Source: Dolomedes plantarius
Taxonomy: Eukaryota; Arthropoda; Arachnida; Araneae; Dolomedidae
Reading direction: 5' to 3'
Assembly (NCBI GenBank): GCA_907164885.2
Contig: OU015501.1
Location: 62,657,193-62,721,192, forward strand
DNA length: 64,000 nucleotides
The notes beneath the pieces were generated by a model. The model did not search any database, was not told the DNA's origin, and saw nothing but the letters and a program-made list of their open reading frames with translations. This document shows, in pieces, positions 36,681 to 49,653 of this stretch. The position numbers were made by a program, and so were the translations under genes. The first letter of the stretch is position 1; every line of letters begins with the position of its first letter.

Positions 36681-36943
36681 TCTATTAATAAAAAGTAATA
36701 CTCCATCTGTCCCGTAATAATAGTAGCAAGTGAATATTTGAATGGGAATTATTGGCGAATGCAGCTTAAGTTATCTTTTAGCGCAAAATTGCAAAATCTT
36801 CAATCAAAATCAGTATTCCCTGACATCTGTTACTTGTTTTAACACATCTTTCAATTTTTAGGTTGACCTAATTATTACGAATTATAAGTATTTTTCTAAT
36901 TTCATTCACAGATCGAAATCAATTGTTTTATTTTAGTTGAATA
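36681..36943. other. Spacer between Helitron and truncated Tc1; possible transposon end
   Basis: It starts near a TA|CTCCATCTGTCCCG motif that recalls Stowaway-type TIRs, but no matching inverted end was found. No gene was seen. Confidence 0.3.
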
Positions 36944-37705
36944 TCAAGCCAATGCGTTACCTCTCACGTTATCGTCCTGTAGCACGAAAACATCACATAT
37001 TGCCCCGGCATAAGGGCGCACATAAGCATCAAGGATGTCATCTTTATAGGTGTGACCATTCTCTCTTCCACGGGGAAAGACAGGGAGGTCTGTGCATCCA
37101 CCCAAAGAGATACCACCCAAAACACAGACACTGCCTGATCCGTATGCATCTCTTTCACGGATGTGTGATGGATAAAAACGAGTTCCAGGTTCTCTCCAAA
37201 TCAAAATACGCTTACTAACGCTTTGGAGGCTAAACCTGGACTCATCCGTAAAGAGAACAGACCTCCATTGATCACGCGACCAGTGGAAATGTTGACGTGC
37301 CCACTGCAAACGTTCCCGCCTATGGAGTGACGTGAGCGGGACGCAAATGGCTGGTCGCCTCGCAAAAAGACCACCTTCCTGAAGCCTTCTACGCACGGTT
37401 GACGTTGATACCAACCTTCCGGAGCTTGCAGCGAAGGAGTATCCGAGTTTAGACGGAGTTGCGGTTCTATTCCTTCGTGCGCATAATAACAAATATTGGT
37501 CATCGACACTCGTCGTAGCGTATGGCCGTCCATGGCTGAACCTCCTGGATACCCAATCCGTGGTTAGAAATTGTTGCCAATGTCTATAAACCACAGACGG
37601 ACTCACATTTAGCTATCTTGCCACTTCTGTCTGACTCTGTCCTGCCTCTAGTCTCCCAATAGATCGCCATCGCAGTTCTTTGGTCAAATGATGCCTGGAG
37701 GTCAT
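36944..37705 (-). pseudogene. Tc1-like transposase, truncated with one nonsense codon
   Basis: The start is probably the ATG at 37705-37703 (MTSRHHLTKELRWRSIGRLE), which matches the N-terminus of the related copy at 58485. A stop codon interrupts the first helix-turn-helix (about 37615), then the frame is open for 220 codons. It has the second helix-turn-helix, then the linker LFARRPAICVPLTSLHRR, the first Asp in VLFTDESRFSL, and DDNVRGNA, the second Asp with the usual RPH changed to RGN. The protein ends there because the element is truncated. The catalytic Glu is absent. Confidence 0.87.
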
Positions 37706-37954
37706 TGTTACAATTTATCTATGCCAGATGTCTAATCTCAGCCTCACAGCGACAACTGCCGCCTTGCTCCGAGACATGCACTTTTATGCTCCGCGCAAAT
37801 GACGTATTCCGACTGCAGCGCCACTATTTTACATAATGTAGTATTGTTCAGCACCTTTTACTTAACAACATATTCAAATTTTAAACAGATTGACCTAGTT
37901 TTGAACGTGTTATCCCTCTTTTTGTGATTTTTCCTTAATTTTTGATAACTAGTG
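36944..37954 (-). mobile_element. Tc1-like element, truncated
   Basis: Only one end is present: CACTAGTTATCAAAAATTAA (read on minus), with TA at 37955-37956. The transposase runs toward lower coordinates and is cut at about 36944, just past the second catalytic block, so the 3' third and the other inverted repeat are missing. Confidence 0.85.
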
Positions 37955-37956
37955 TA

Positions 37957-38051
37957 CATTCAATTGAATGTGTGTTCAGAAATGTGGCGTACCCCCCTAG
38001 AATTTTCTACGTACCCCTCGGGGTACGCGTACCCCACTTTGGAGACCACTG
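37957..38051 (-). mobile_element. hAT-like element end (fragment)
   Basis: Read on minus it starts CAGTGGTCTCCAAAGTGGGG and continues TACGCGTACCCC...GGGGTACG, a hAT terminal repeat style with short palindromes. No second end or 8-bp duplication was found; it abuts the TA of the truncated Tc1. Confidence 0.6.
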
Positions 38052-39966
38052 GTCTAAGGTGCTTGTCGGCTATGCCATGCCGAGAAGTCCATATCGAGGG
38101 CGAAACTTACGCCTATGACTGCCAAGTACGACAGGGAGATGCATATTTTTGCATGTGATCCTTCGTATTGGGATGTGATCCACGCAATTTTTTAGTGCAA
38201 TTATTATTTCCTAGTTAAATATTAATGCAATTTTCGCATTATTAGTGTTTATAATGCCTATTGGTTCACATATGGTCAATTAACTCCATTTATGGGGCAA
38301 TTATTTCTCCCTCCCCTCTCGGTGTTTTTGGCTGGTTACGGCCCTTCATAAATTTACAATATTAAAGCAACAAAACGCCAAAATAGTATCTATAAATTAT
38401 TTTTAAGTTTAAATACTGATTTAATACTACAATAACGAAGATTTGTAGTTGCCAGTAAACTGAAAATCAGATAAAAAGTATAAATAAAACACTGATCCCA
38501 AAGATAAAACGTATAAATCGCTTTCATAACTGTTCCTTTATTTACACGGGAAGTAGCTCTCTTTGATCCCCAAATTCCCTTAAAATACATTTTCTCCAAT
38601 GTTTCCGTATCTATAACAGGCGTTCCATCTGAAGGTCAATGTCAAAGCCATTCAAAGCGGACATTTTGGCACCGAGCCAAACCTGTGGCGTAAAAATTTC
38701 ACCTCGTAGCTTGGGTTTGGATTTGATTGATAGATGGCGGCGAGATGAGTAGCAACACACAACATACAAATAATTAATGGCTTGTTAGTTCTTGCCTTAT
38801 GCTTTAATATATATTTCTTTACTCGAGCGAGAAACACGTGTGTCGATAGATACGAGGCTAAACAATATCAAAATACAGATTTATATTCAATACAATGACA
38901 TCACAAACGGGTAGGGTGAAAAATCGATAGACACGCAACATTAAGGAACGTAGTTTCTGTGACCTAATTTTAAAGGCGTAAATTTTTTTAGTGAAACGTT
39001 AGACACGTGGCAGTAAAACTAAAATTGAATTCCGGTAAACAGGCTAAAAGCAGCGATAATTGCTCTACAATCGCTGAATTTTCATCTCGAAAGAGCGATA
39101 GATGTCAATAATTTTTTTGTTCTTGTTCGAATCCTAGTTTTATCGGTGATCCAATGAAATATGAATAAAACTTTTATCTATGAGGTATAGGATTTTATTC
39201 CTTCTAACCCTTTGCAGACCAAAATTAATTTGATTATACTTGCACCTATTTGAGCAGGAAGAGATGCAATGACGTAGCCAGAAACAAACAAACAAAATTT
39301 CGAAGCGATGGAGGGGAGGGGGGGGATACAGATAAATGTTTTTAGTTAGTGTAATTGTTGTAATATGCAAAAACCCCAAATTTTGGGGGCATATCCCCTG
39401 CCCCCCCCCCCCCCAAGCATAAATTCCCGAATTAAAAAATACACTGTCTCTAAGAAAAAAATGTGTAGTAGTACAGACTTAAATAAAGGAGGCATTAAGG
39501 AGGGAAAAATTGTGTTTATCAAACTTTATATAGACGTTATTTTAAATTCTTTTATCAAATAATAACCGCAAAATTTAGATAAAACACTGCATTATCATTG
39601 GGATTATTGAAATTTAAAGTGTTTATTATCTGGCGGAATCATCACGTACATTTTAAAACTGTAAACGTTATAAAATGAATAAAATATGATTTAGTTTCTG
39701 TAATTCTTCTTAGAAATTCCAAAGTAGTGGGAATGAAGAAAATATTTACAATTGTGGTACAGGAAAAAAAAATTTGCCGCCACAAATGCTGTGGCGGCAT
39801 TTGTCAGCAATAGACTGTTAATTTTCGAATGACAGGAGAGAATGAGAAGCAATCGGCTGGATCTGACACCCACTTTGAAACCAGGTTCCCAACAAATAGA
39901 CCATCCAGGCGATCCTCAAATTCTTTCACTCCTCCTTTTGCGGCCAACGCACAAGTTGTCAGCTTT
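38052..39966. other. Intergenic, no gene seen; homopolymers and a small hairpin
   Basis: It contains G8-G9 near 39320, a C15 run near 39400-39414, and a perfect 10-bp hairpin TGCCGCCACA/TGTGGCGGCA at 39775-39799 (5-base loop). No coding sequence was recognised. Confidence 0.45.
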
Positions 39967-39967
39967 A

Positions 39968-40317
39968 AGGGCCTGTTCACATAGGAGTCCGTTGCGTTGC
40001 GTTAAGGAAAAGATGACGTTGAGACGAAAATAAACCAATCATAAGCGTTAAAAATTTCATTGCTAATCGTTTGGAGGCATATGATTGGTTTATTTTCGTC
40101 TCAACGTCATCTTTTCCTTAACGCTACGCAACGGACTCTTATGTGAACGTTGCATCCGGAGCGCTGCGTTACGTTACTGCGTTGGATCCGAGATTTTTGA
40201 CATGACCTATGATTGGTTTGCTATATCACGTGGTCAATGAACTGAGCTCTGAGAATGGTTAAAATGTTTAACGCTGACGCTACATGACGCTCCGGATTCA
40301 GTGTGAACATGCCGTTA
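39968..40317. mobile_element. Foldback/MITE-type element
   Basis: Long inverted arms: CACATAGGAGTCCGTTGCG...AACCAATCAT at 39977-40045 pairs with ATGATTGGTTTATTTTCG...CACAT at 40080-40146 (about 65 bp, few mismatches). Outer ends GGCCTGTTCACA and TGTGAACATGCC also pair and may be the true termini, with TTA beside each. It has no coding capacity. Confidence 0.72.
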
Positions 40318-41976
40318 TACTCTAGGACGTAGAGTGTTGGATGCAAATAATTATTTTCATCACATTTTTCTTCGATTAATATTTTTGTTTCGTACTTCTT
40401 TAACGTCCAACAATGTTCTTTATGTATCGGTCGAGCATTAACCAACAAGAATCGAACTCGAATCAGTCACTGAACTTCGCACGACCATCTCGACGACGAG
40501 AGAAAATTTCGCAGTCAATTCCATCCCTCATACGCTCGCCCACGTAATTCCCCCCCCCCCCCCCCCGAGAAAATTACGTGAAAGGCCACAAATAGAGAAG
40601 GGGGGGGGGGGCTGAGCCCTTTTAACCGATGATAGTTCGAAATCTTGGAATCATCAGCTGTCTTCAAATGGTTACTATTAAACATATCACTAAAATTAAA
40701 TATCATGATGGTGTAACTAAACACTTTGAGGAATAAAAAAACAAGAAAATGACAACTACAAAATACGCTTTGTTTACAAAATTAATGATTAAAGATAAAT
40801 ATAAATTACTTTAAATCTCTAGTTGGATTACGTGTCATTAATAAAAAACTTTAATACAGAATATATTTGTTTATCGTTATTCTTTTTGAAATACTATGGG
40901 CCCAAAATTAGATCCCAGGGAAACCTAGTTACGGCACAATATGCAAGTGTGATCGAGAAACTTCAAATAAAGATAAAATCAACAAACTGATTAACATTTC
41001 TACCAATAGATGGCGTTTCAAGATAGCCGTGCAGGAAGAAAAGAAAAAAATTCTAGCCGAAATCAGTCATTGAGCTTTTGTTTTCGTTTCTTCAGTCATT
41101 AACGACTTACTTATCTACTTAGTTTCAAATAATCGTTCGTTATAAAAAAAAAAAAACAGTGAACGGGGACTTTGCCAACATGCATGATGCTGTTTCCCCT
41201 TCTCTTTCCTACTGGGCAAAAATGGCTTTGCATTGAATAGTCTCTGAACGTCATACCTCAATCTCTTACTAGCATTATCTCATTCAGCACCAAACGGAAA
41301 GCGAAAACAGCCTGCTCTGTGAATGATGCGAGTAGGAATACAAAACTATCATAAAATAAGAGAAAAAAAAATCCACCCCGTGTCGTATCCTTGTAGGGCT
41401 ACTAGGAAACAGGTATTATCAAGAACTCAAGACTCAATGTTGTCCTCAGGACAGTTATAATTAATTTTTTCAAAAATAATATATTGTTGGTTTTATCCAT
41501 TTCCCATTTTGTAATACATATATCTCTTCGTAACACCTCCAATAACTGGAGTAAAAACCGATTGCAACCCCCCCAAAATAAATAATCCTATCTAAACGAT
41601 CTATTTGACAAATTTTTTTTTGGTGACAAACTAATTTTCATATTTGAGAGGATGGATGCAGTTACTAGAAAATGTAGCTCTATAAATAACGAAAACAAGT
41701 GCAAACCTAGGGTATGATGGCATTCAATTTTTGTACTTCTAAAAACATTTGTTACCTATAGTGGTTTTCAGCATTCAAAAAATCTCAAAACCCAAAATGA
41801 TTTAAAGTTTTTCCACTCAGTTTTCATATACTTTACCTTTCTTTCTTGAATTCATCTTCTAAATTTAATTATAGAAATAGGGGAGCCTCTTAACAAAAAT
41901 TGTCATTCACAGAGTCCATAAGTTTTCTACCTTACCAATTAGACAGACAGGGAACAAATTTCACTTGGTACATATT
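40318..41976. other. Intergenic; C17/G12 tracts
   Basis: A C17 run at 40550-40566 lies between perfect 9-bp arms CACGTAATT (40541-40549) and AATTACGTG (40572-40580); a G12 run follows at 40600-40611. The rest shows no gene or recognised repeat. Confidence 0.45.
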
Positions 41977-41984
41977 CTGTATGG

Positions 41985-42267
41985 CAGTGGTTCCCAACTG
42001 GTGGTATGCGAGAGCATTTGAGGTGGTACACTGAAGGGTTCCATTAAAAGTATAATGGGCTGGTTTTCTTGCCTATATGCCCTGCAATCTGATGTTGTGT
42101 GCGAGTCATCCCTGTCTGTTATTGTTTGACTGGAGTCTGTTGAACTCTCATCACTCATTCTTCTTGACTACCCCCCCCCCCTCAAAAAGTTATAACATAA
42201 CCAGTGGTACGCTACGACCCAAGAGTTCTCTGGTGGTACTCAAGTATAAAAAGGTTGGGAATTACTG
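41985..42267. mobile_element. hAT-type MITE
   Basis: A 283-bp element. The left end is CAGTGGTTCCCAACTGGTGG; the right end inverted is CAGTAATTCCCAACCTTTTT. It is flanked by CTGTATGG (41977-41984) and CTCTATGG (42268-42275), an 8-bp duplication with one change. It holds a C11 run near 42171-42181. Confidence 0.85.
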
Positions 42268-42360
42268 CTCTATGGCATTCTTCTCATGAGGGTTTTACAT
42301 TGGAATTTTTGGAATTTCTAAACTAGAAAAATGCGTATACTCTTAGAGATCCCAGTACAG

Positions 42361-42536
42361 TACGACCTCAGGAATGGCTGAATGGCTAGGGCGCTGGCAT
42401 TCAGTACCAGAGTCTGTGGGTTCAAATCCCACTCTTGGCATGGACATTTGTAGCCGTTCGGAATCGGGTGGTCCCAGTCTAATTAGTCCTCACATAGCAA
42501 AAGAATGACGGTAGTGCCCTAAACCAAACCAAACCT
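42361..42536 (+). repeat. tRNA-derived SINE, copy 2
   Basis: A box TGGCTGAATGGC at 42375-42386 and B box GGTTCAAATCC at 42419-42429 mark a tRNA-like head. The body is homologous to 15431-15600 (TCTAATTAG...CCTCA), and the tail is (AACC)n. The better-preserved tail suggests a younger copy. Confidence 0.86.
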
Positions 42537-45500
42537 TCTATACTCACTAGTACACCACCATATTCTGCTAATCAGTTCAAGATATTCAAATGCAATTAAT
42601 ATTTAAATTTAATTGATAATTCACACAAATTGTGAGAAAAATATGGTATGAAAAGATGATGTTTAAAAGTTTTCATTTATAAAGCATAATGATCGTTTTG
42701 TTGAGAAGTTGTAAAAGTTACCAACCTTAAGATTTGAACCTTCTTTGTGTGTATACATTATCCACATGTGTAATTTGTTTAAATATATTATGTCAGTTAG
42801 AGGTTCCAATTCAGTGTAACTATATATTTAAATCAGATATGCCAACTTTCAGAGAATCAAAATCTTAAACAAGAGCAATATGTTTTAATTATATTAATAA
42901 AGTATTAGAGATCCACCATTATTATTCTGATTATAAATGGAAGAACAACAAATTTCAAAAAATTTCATTTTCTTTTCTGATACATGAATATTTGAGAAAA
43001 ATATAAAAATATACCAATAATTAAAATGACAGCAGTTTCAGAAATGTGTAGGTTACAAAATGAAACAGCTAGGCAGAAAGAGCAAAGGGGAAGATTTTCT
43101 TATTATTACAATAAAACACAGAATGAATCTAAACACAAAGATAGAATTTGCTTATATTTACAAACAAAAATTGCATAGAAGCTAGTTGCATAGAAACATT
43201 TTAATATAGTCTCCAAATATACTTTTCAAAGTTTATTGCATTCATTTTCCTCCTTCTCAAAGCACATAATGCAAGAATTACATACATATTTGCCTGGACG
43301 GGTATCTCCACCTCATTTTAAAGATTATCATACCAATATACCACACTAATAATACATAAAATACATAGAAAACTTTTTCACTATTCAAATAAGCAACATG
43401 TAACAAAATACTTTTGGGAAAAAAACTACTTCTTCGTTACATTTATTATTAAGGGAAAAACTTTACACAGTGTTTGTATGTGTGTATAATTGCGCCAAAT
43501 ATATGCTTTTTATTACATATACTTGACAACAGATCATCTATCTACATCACCAAAACAATTCAAGTAAGCTGTCATGATATTCCTCAAAACATCTATTCAT
43601 ATGTTGGCCATTTTTAATGCCACAACTATATTTTTAAAAATCAATTTATATATCCATTCAACCTTCATTCTGATTAAACAAGTACTTTCTGTTAACAATT
43701 TAATAAATATCACATTTTGAATAATATATCATATGAATATTTCTTATAATAGTACCTCCCATTAAGTCTGACTGGATATTATCATAAATAAATATTTTAA
43801 GTACTAGTGAAGTGAATTAACTAAAATTAAACTATAATTCATTATAATTTACTAAAATTAATTACAGTTAATTATAGCTGACTAAAATTAATCATGATTA
43901 ACAAAACAGTGTTTAATTTATATAACTTTTGAATAAATGCAACTTATTAAATAAATGAACAACAAAGGGTGAGATACCCTCAACAATAAATGTAAATTTT
44001 GGTATTTGAATCAACAGCTCAAGAAAAACACTTCTAAATAGAAAAACAACAGAAATTTATTACTTTGTTTGGAGTATTCTTTAAAGGGAAAGAAAATATT
44101 TTATAAAAAGATAAACACCGAATGTGCAAAAAATATATATATATATACATATATATATAAATTGAAAGGATCTTTCAGATATGCAAATAACTTTCAGATA
44201 TAATTTTTTTAAAACAAAATAACTTTGTCACATCATTAGTTTTAATTCTTTAAAAGTATGCTTATAAATTTTGATTATCAAGTATAATGAATATATATCA
44301 ATGATTTCAACGTTAAAAAATACATTACAATCTGAAAAAAGGCTATCGCATGTCCTTATAAACATATATCATAGAATATATTATTCATGATTCAAATCTC
44401 ATGGAATGTAGGCTATCACACTTTAAGAACGGTCCGATAAAAGTTCCAATCTGCTGTTGAGCATTCATGTATATAAAAACACATCATTCATAATAATCAT
44501 TACCTCTCTTTCCATTCATATATATACAAAGTAAATATGATTAAAAGTTCGTCCACATTACAAGGATACATCTAATGCACAAAGATAGCTAAACTGTGTT
44601 TGTGTGTGGTGTGAACACTTTAAAAAGTATGAATTTATAATAATTTTAGGATATAAAAACACCAAAATTATACCATTCTGAAAACACACAAATCACTCAC
44701 ATACATCATGAAGGCTTCCTTAAAATAGTGAAATACACACATAAAAAAGCTACAGATGAAAGTAAGAATGGAAAATTGAAAATTAAGCATTTTTGGATAA
44801 AGCAACCAAGAAATCAGTTTAAAATTTGTGGAAGTGTTTCACAACAGCAGTGCAACAGATAAAATTACACAACAGCTTTACACAACTAATATTTAACAAT
44901 AATAATATTAATAAAACATCATATCTATCTGATTGTATGCAATTCTTATGTATTCCATAATTATAAACACTGATATGCTACAGCACAGGAAAACTTGTAA
45001 GAAGTCGGGGTAATGCAGTCATGTCAAAATGAGCAAATTTCAATTGAATATAATATGAAAACAAATAAAAGCAAAAACAAATAAAATAAAATTAAGGCAC
45101 TCATAGGAAGAACTTAGAAATTCAAAACTTAATATTCCAGAGTATACAAGTAAAAATGTTATTTGCTTCTTCCTGATATTTTATTAGAAAAAACACATCG
45201 TTCTATCATTTCAAAGCACCCATTATCACAATATACATCTTTTATCACTTCCTATTAAAATTAAATATATATACATTATTCAGACATTGTTCAACTTATT
45301 TCAAATGATTAGGATTCATTGTGTCAAAAGAAACACTAGAATGTTTGAAAAGGAATATAAAAGCTTTCAAGTGTTCTACTTGTCTAAATATCATAGGTGA
45401 AAACCAGGGCTTAAGCTGAAACTGGTTTTCGAAAGTCCTAGGCACTTTCATTCTAAAATGTATAAAGAAAAAAAAAGGGTAATGCCATAAGAGGCACCAA

Positions 45501-48500
45501 CAACAACAAAAAAAGAAATCTAACTCTTTACTATCCATATAGTTCTTCAACATTTTTCTGTTATTTTCTCACTCCTTCAAATGTAGATCTCAAATTCTAA
45601 GGAGAGAACAATGACACAAATCACCTCCAAATTTCAGGGCTTCCAGCTCTAGATCCAAGAGAAAATTTTAAATGTATATTAGCTTTACTTCCATGTTTTA
45701 ATTTTAAAGAGATGAAATCCATCTCTAGAAGCTAAACAAAATTTCTTAACTTTTCATTGTTTAGTGAATTTTTATCAACTGAACAGTGGAATATAAGGAA
45801 GTATTCATATTTTGTCATACAGTGCACATATAAATGCATTGTATGAACTTCATACTGCTTCAGTGACTGGAGAGAAAAAAAACTTCATATTAATTACAAG
45901 ATACCTCCCTTGCATATTTTTTTAGACCCATTTCTATAAAAAAATGCAGTCTCTCAAAAAAAAATCAGGATTTTTAGAATAAAACTGTCTATAAATATAT
46001 CAAATATCTTCATATTAGTAAAACATGAATGTTAATATAGAATCCAGAATAAATTTTATAGATCTATTAATAATTCTAAAAATAACTAATAGTTAATGGT
46101 TAACTTTCTTTGAAGGAGAGCAAAAACCAAGAAAATTATCACATTTCAAAATATGCTACTAGTATTTCTGCCAAATCAATTCTGCTGGGTGTCTGTATAG
46201 CAAATTTTTTATGCAACATGCTTGCTTCTCTTCTGAATTACTCTCCCCTAGTAAATCATCATCCCTTCAACCCCTTGTAAAATTGCCTTTTTTTTCTTTT
46301 TTTTTAATAAAGTGTAACCTTGCTTTCCTTAAAGCCAAAATGCACAATAAGGTTTTTCCTACAGGAAAGCACACTGTCCTCAATTACATCCAAAGTAAAA
46401 TCTCAAATAACAATAATTATATTTTTCCTAAAATCCAGCTGAAAGTTTGTATATATAATTATAAATTAAAGTAATACCTCAGTGAATTTTTTACCTTATA
46501 CCTAAAGTTGCCTAGATGCTAATAAATGTGGCAACCTTGAACAAATGCGGTCAGACACTTAATTGAATTTTCCTAAACACACAGGATGTTTATACTTCAA
46601 AAGAAGTACTGCTTGTTTCCATATCATGAATATTCATCCTAAAAGGTATTAATTTCCCACAAGAATAGGATGACCTTACATTAGTTGGCAATATATTTAT
46701 ATATGTATATAATACATTCACACTTCAGTATGTTCATATGGTAGTCTTAAACTGATTTAGCTCCTATATAACATATTTAAATTCACATTAACTAATTCCA
46801 ACACCATATTCAATAACATTCAAATTTGCATGCTATTTTACTCCTAATGAGTTTTATAATCATTATGAATAGATGGTCAGTTTTAAAATTTTTGGTGGTA
46901 GCAGATACTTTCAAAGTATTTTTTCATTCAGATACCGAGATTTAAAGAACTGGACTCATATATAAAACATTGTGAGATGACAGGATATAAAAAAAAAACC
47001 ATTTTACAGCATGATCATAGGCATTGTTTCATATGAAGACTCTTCCAACAACAAAAAAAAAAAAACTTTCATACAAACAAAATACCCAAACTTGAAGGTA
47101 TCTTCCAGATATACAAATTAACACTCAAAACATATACTGAGGCCCATTTAGTAACTGGACTCCAAGATGTCATAAAAGAAATGCAGCTGATATTCCTTTC
47201 AATGATGTCAATATGACTCTGATAATAGGCATTTCAAGTATACATAAAATCCTGGAACACACAGATACTTTCTCAGAGGGCTTACTCTAACTCTTTGTAC
47301 TACAAGGCTCTGTTTCAACCCAACTACGCTGAATATAGACAGCAATTTGGACATATATTCTTTGTACTTTTGGGCTCTGTTTAAAATTAAAAAAATTTAA
47401 AGAGAAGGGATATTTTTAAATTGATTATAACTCTCATACACAAAATCATAAACTATTACAAAACTGAAATAAAGAGGCTTTTGGAAGAAAATATTTCACT
47501 ATTTTAGACATGGTAAAAAGTTTGCTAAGAAAAATTTTTTTTTTTGAAAATTACAAGAACTATATGCAATAAACCAAAGTTTAATAACTTACACTAAACA
47601 AGAACCTAAATAATGCATACCTCGAAATAAATTTGAGATTTTTTTTTTTACATAATGGTCTATTAAGTAAAAGTTTACAACGAAAACCGAAGAAATATGA
47701 AATAATTATAATATTAACATGTAACAAGTCTGAAAAAGTTAACAGGTCAGAAATCCTGGCTTGCAAACTTAAAAATCATGAAAATATTCTGCTTTAAGTC
47801 ACAAATAGGTTTTTTTTTCTAGAAAAGACAAAACACTCTCATACACAAACATCAATATACTGTTTCACATTTACAATAAAACATATATATATCTAGTCAT
47901 ACTTTAATTAAGAAGCAATTCTGCTTAAATAAGTTGAAACATGAAGAGTGATACATACAATCATGTTAAACGTCTGATCAATATTATTTGTTAAACATAT
48001 AATTTATAATCACAAACAATAATGCTGAAATAGTGTTATCTCTGTATCAAATTAAAAAAAAAATTTTCATTGCATAAAACTGTTATTTCCTATGCATGGT
48101 ACCCAGACATTAAAAAAAAAAAATTAGGATGCTTAATCAAAATTAAAGAAACAGAAGTATAGACAGTTCTATTTCTAAAATTTTTATAAGTTTAAGCATC
48201 CTCTTGCACACCTTTCTCTCTCTCTCTCTCTCTGTATAAATAATGAACTGTATTTTTCACCAAGATTTTCCTCCATTTTCTATTATTTTCTTTATTTAGT
48301 TAAAATTTTTCAGAATAGAAAAGGCCAAGCTGGTAGCACACATTTATCTAATTTAATTATTTTACCTCTTTCTTATTAAACCATCATAAAACCCCTCCCT
48401 CCCATTCAAAATATTTGTATTCAATCACAAACTGATGAAATAAAATATTATAATGCATTACAATAAATTTACTGACTATAGACAGACTAAACTTTACACA

Positions 48501-49357
48501 TAAAAATCAATTCTTACAATTATAAATTTATTTTCATATTTGTTTCTGGGATGTTTTAGCTTCTTGATTAAATACTAAGTTAAAGGAAAATAAGTAATTC
48601 AAACAATTTTTTCTGAAAAATTGATTTAATATTTTGCTCTTCTCTTACTCTGACAGTGAGGTAAACTACATATTCATCTATTACTAAATGTTAACATTCA
48701 CTTTGTTCAACTCTTATTTCCAGTTAGAAAGAACAGATTTTAAAAGGCATGTTTTCTGCTATTCTTTAGTTATTTCTTCATATCATGTACCTGTACTTAG
48801 GTTTACTAAAGTCTGTGATTCTGCATCCTGACATAAATATGGCTGAATATTTTTTGGATAAAACTTTAAAAAAAATTAAATTAAACAATTCATAGTGTTA
48901 CTTTTTTTTTCACTGTAGTCTAGGCGGGAATTTTATTTAAAAAAACTCAAGAGACTATAATTTTTAATATGTTAAAAAATTTCTAATAAACATATTAACC
49001 ATGGTGCCACCCACATTGTTTAGTGGCAAGTACAACAGCTCTAATCACAAAGCCTGAATCCAGGCTAAACCATGGATGTTTCTGAACTGTCCCTTCAAAG
49101 GGAGTAACATTTGTTCATAGCTATAGGTTACTCACATGATAAAGTAGACAATCAAAAACTATAGTATGTATAGGTTATGTCCAGAGCATAAGGGTCTATC
49201 ACACTGGCATTGAAAGAAAAATTTCACGTGATTTAATGAAACTCCTTAAAAGTTCAGTAATCCAGTTATGAATAACTTAACATGCACAACCAGTTTTACT
49301 CTCTCGGCAGGGGGGAAACTAACAATTATCTATTTCCTAAAGAGTTTTATGCTCTTG
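42537..49357 (-). other. Long non-coding stretch, A-rich on + (possible headcase 3' transcript)
   Basis: No gene was seen. By eye the + strand is clearly A-rich, the mirror of the T-rich + strand across Jupiter. That is expected if this DNA is transcribed on minus, as a 3'UTR or read-through of headcase. It holds a (TA)n tract near 44130 and a (TC)n tract at 48213-48232. It is strikingly poor in transposons compared with 7-42 kb. Confidence 0.35.
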
Positions 49358-49365
49358 AGAGGAGG

Positions 49366-49645
49366 CAAGGGCAGCTCCAGTCCAGAGTTTGTTTTTTGTT
49401 TTTTTTTGGGGGGGGAGCAATGTCGGCTCTTAGGGTTTAATATATATATATATTATATACAATATATTATATTAAAATATATATATATATATAAGAAATA
49501 AACATAGTCTCATTTTAAATTTAATCTCATTTAGTATTAGGTCTACAATTATATAATTTTAGGCTATGGAAAAAAATATGCCGGGCTTTTTTGGAGGGGG
49601 GGAGGAAATTGCCCCTATTGCCCCCCCCCCTTGGAGCTGCCAATG
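49366..49645. mobile_element. hAT-type MITE with perfect 8-bp duplication
   Basis: The 280-bp element is bounded by CAAGGGCAGCTCCAG and CTTGGAGCTGCCAATG (inverted, core GGCAGCTCCA). It is flanked by AGAGGAGG at 49358-49365 and 49646-49653. It contains G and C runs and a TA-rich middle. Confidence 0.85.
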
Positions 49646-49653
49646 AGAGGAGG

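Noticed and set aside
37957..38051. Complete hAT element
   Set aside because: Only one terminus is visible, with no second end and no 8-bp duplication.
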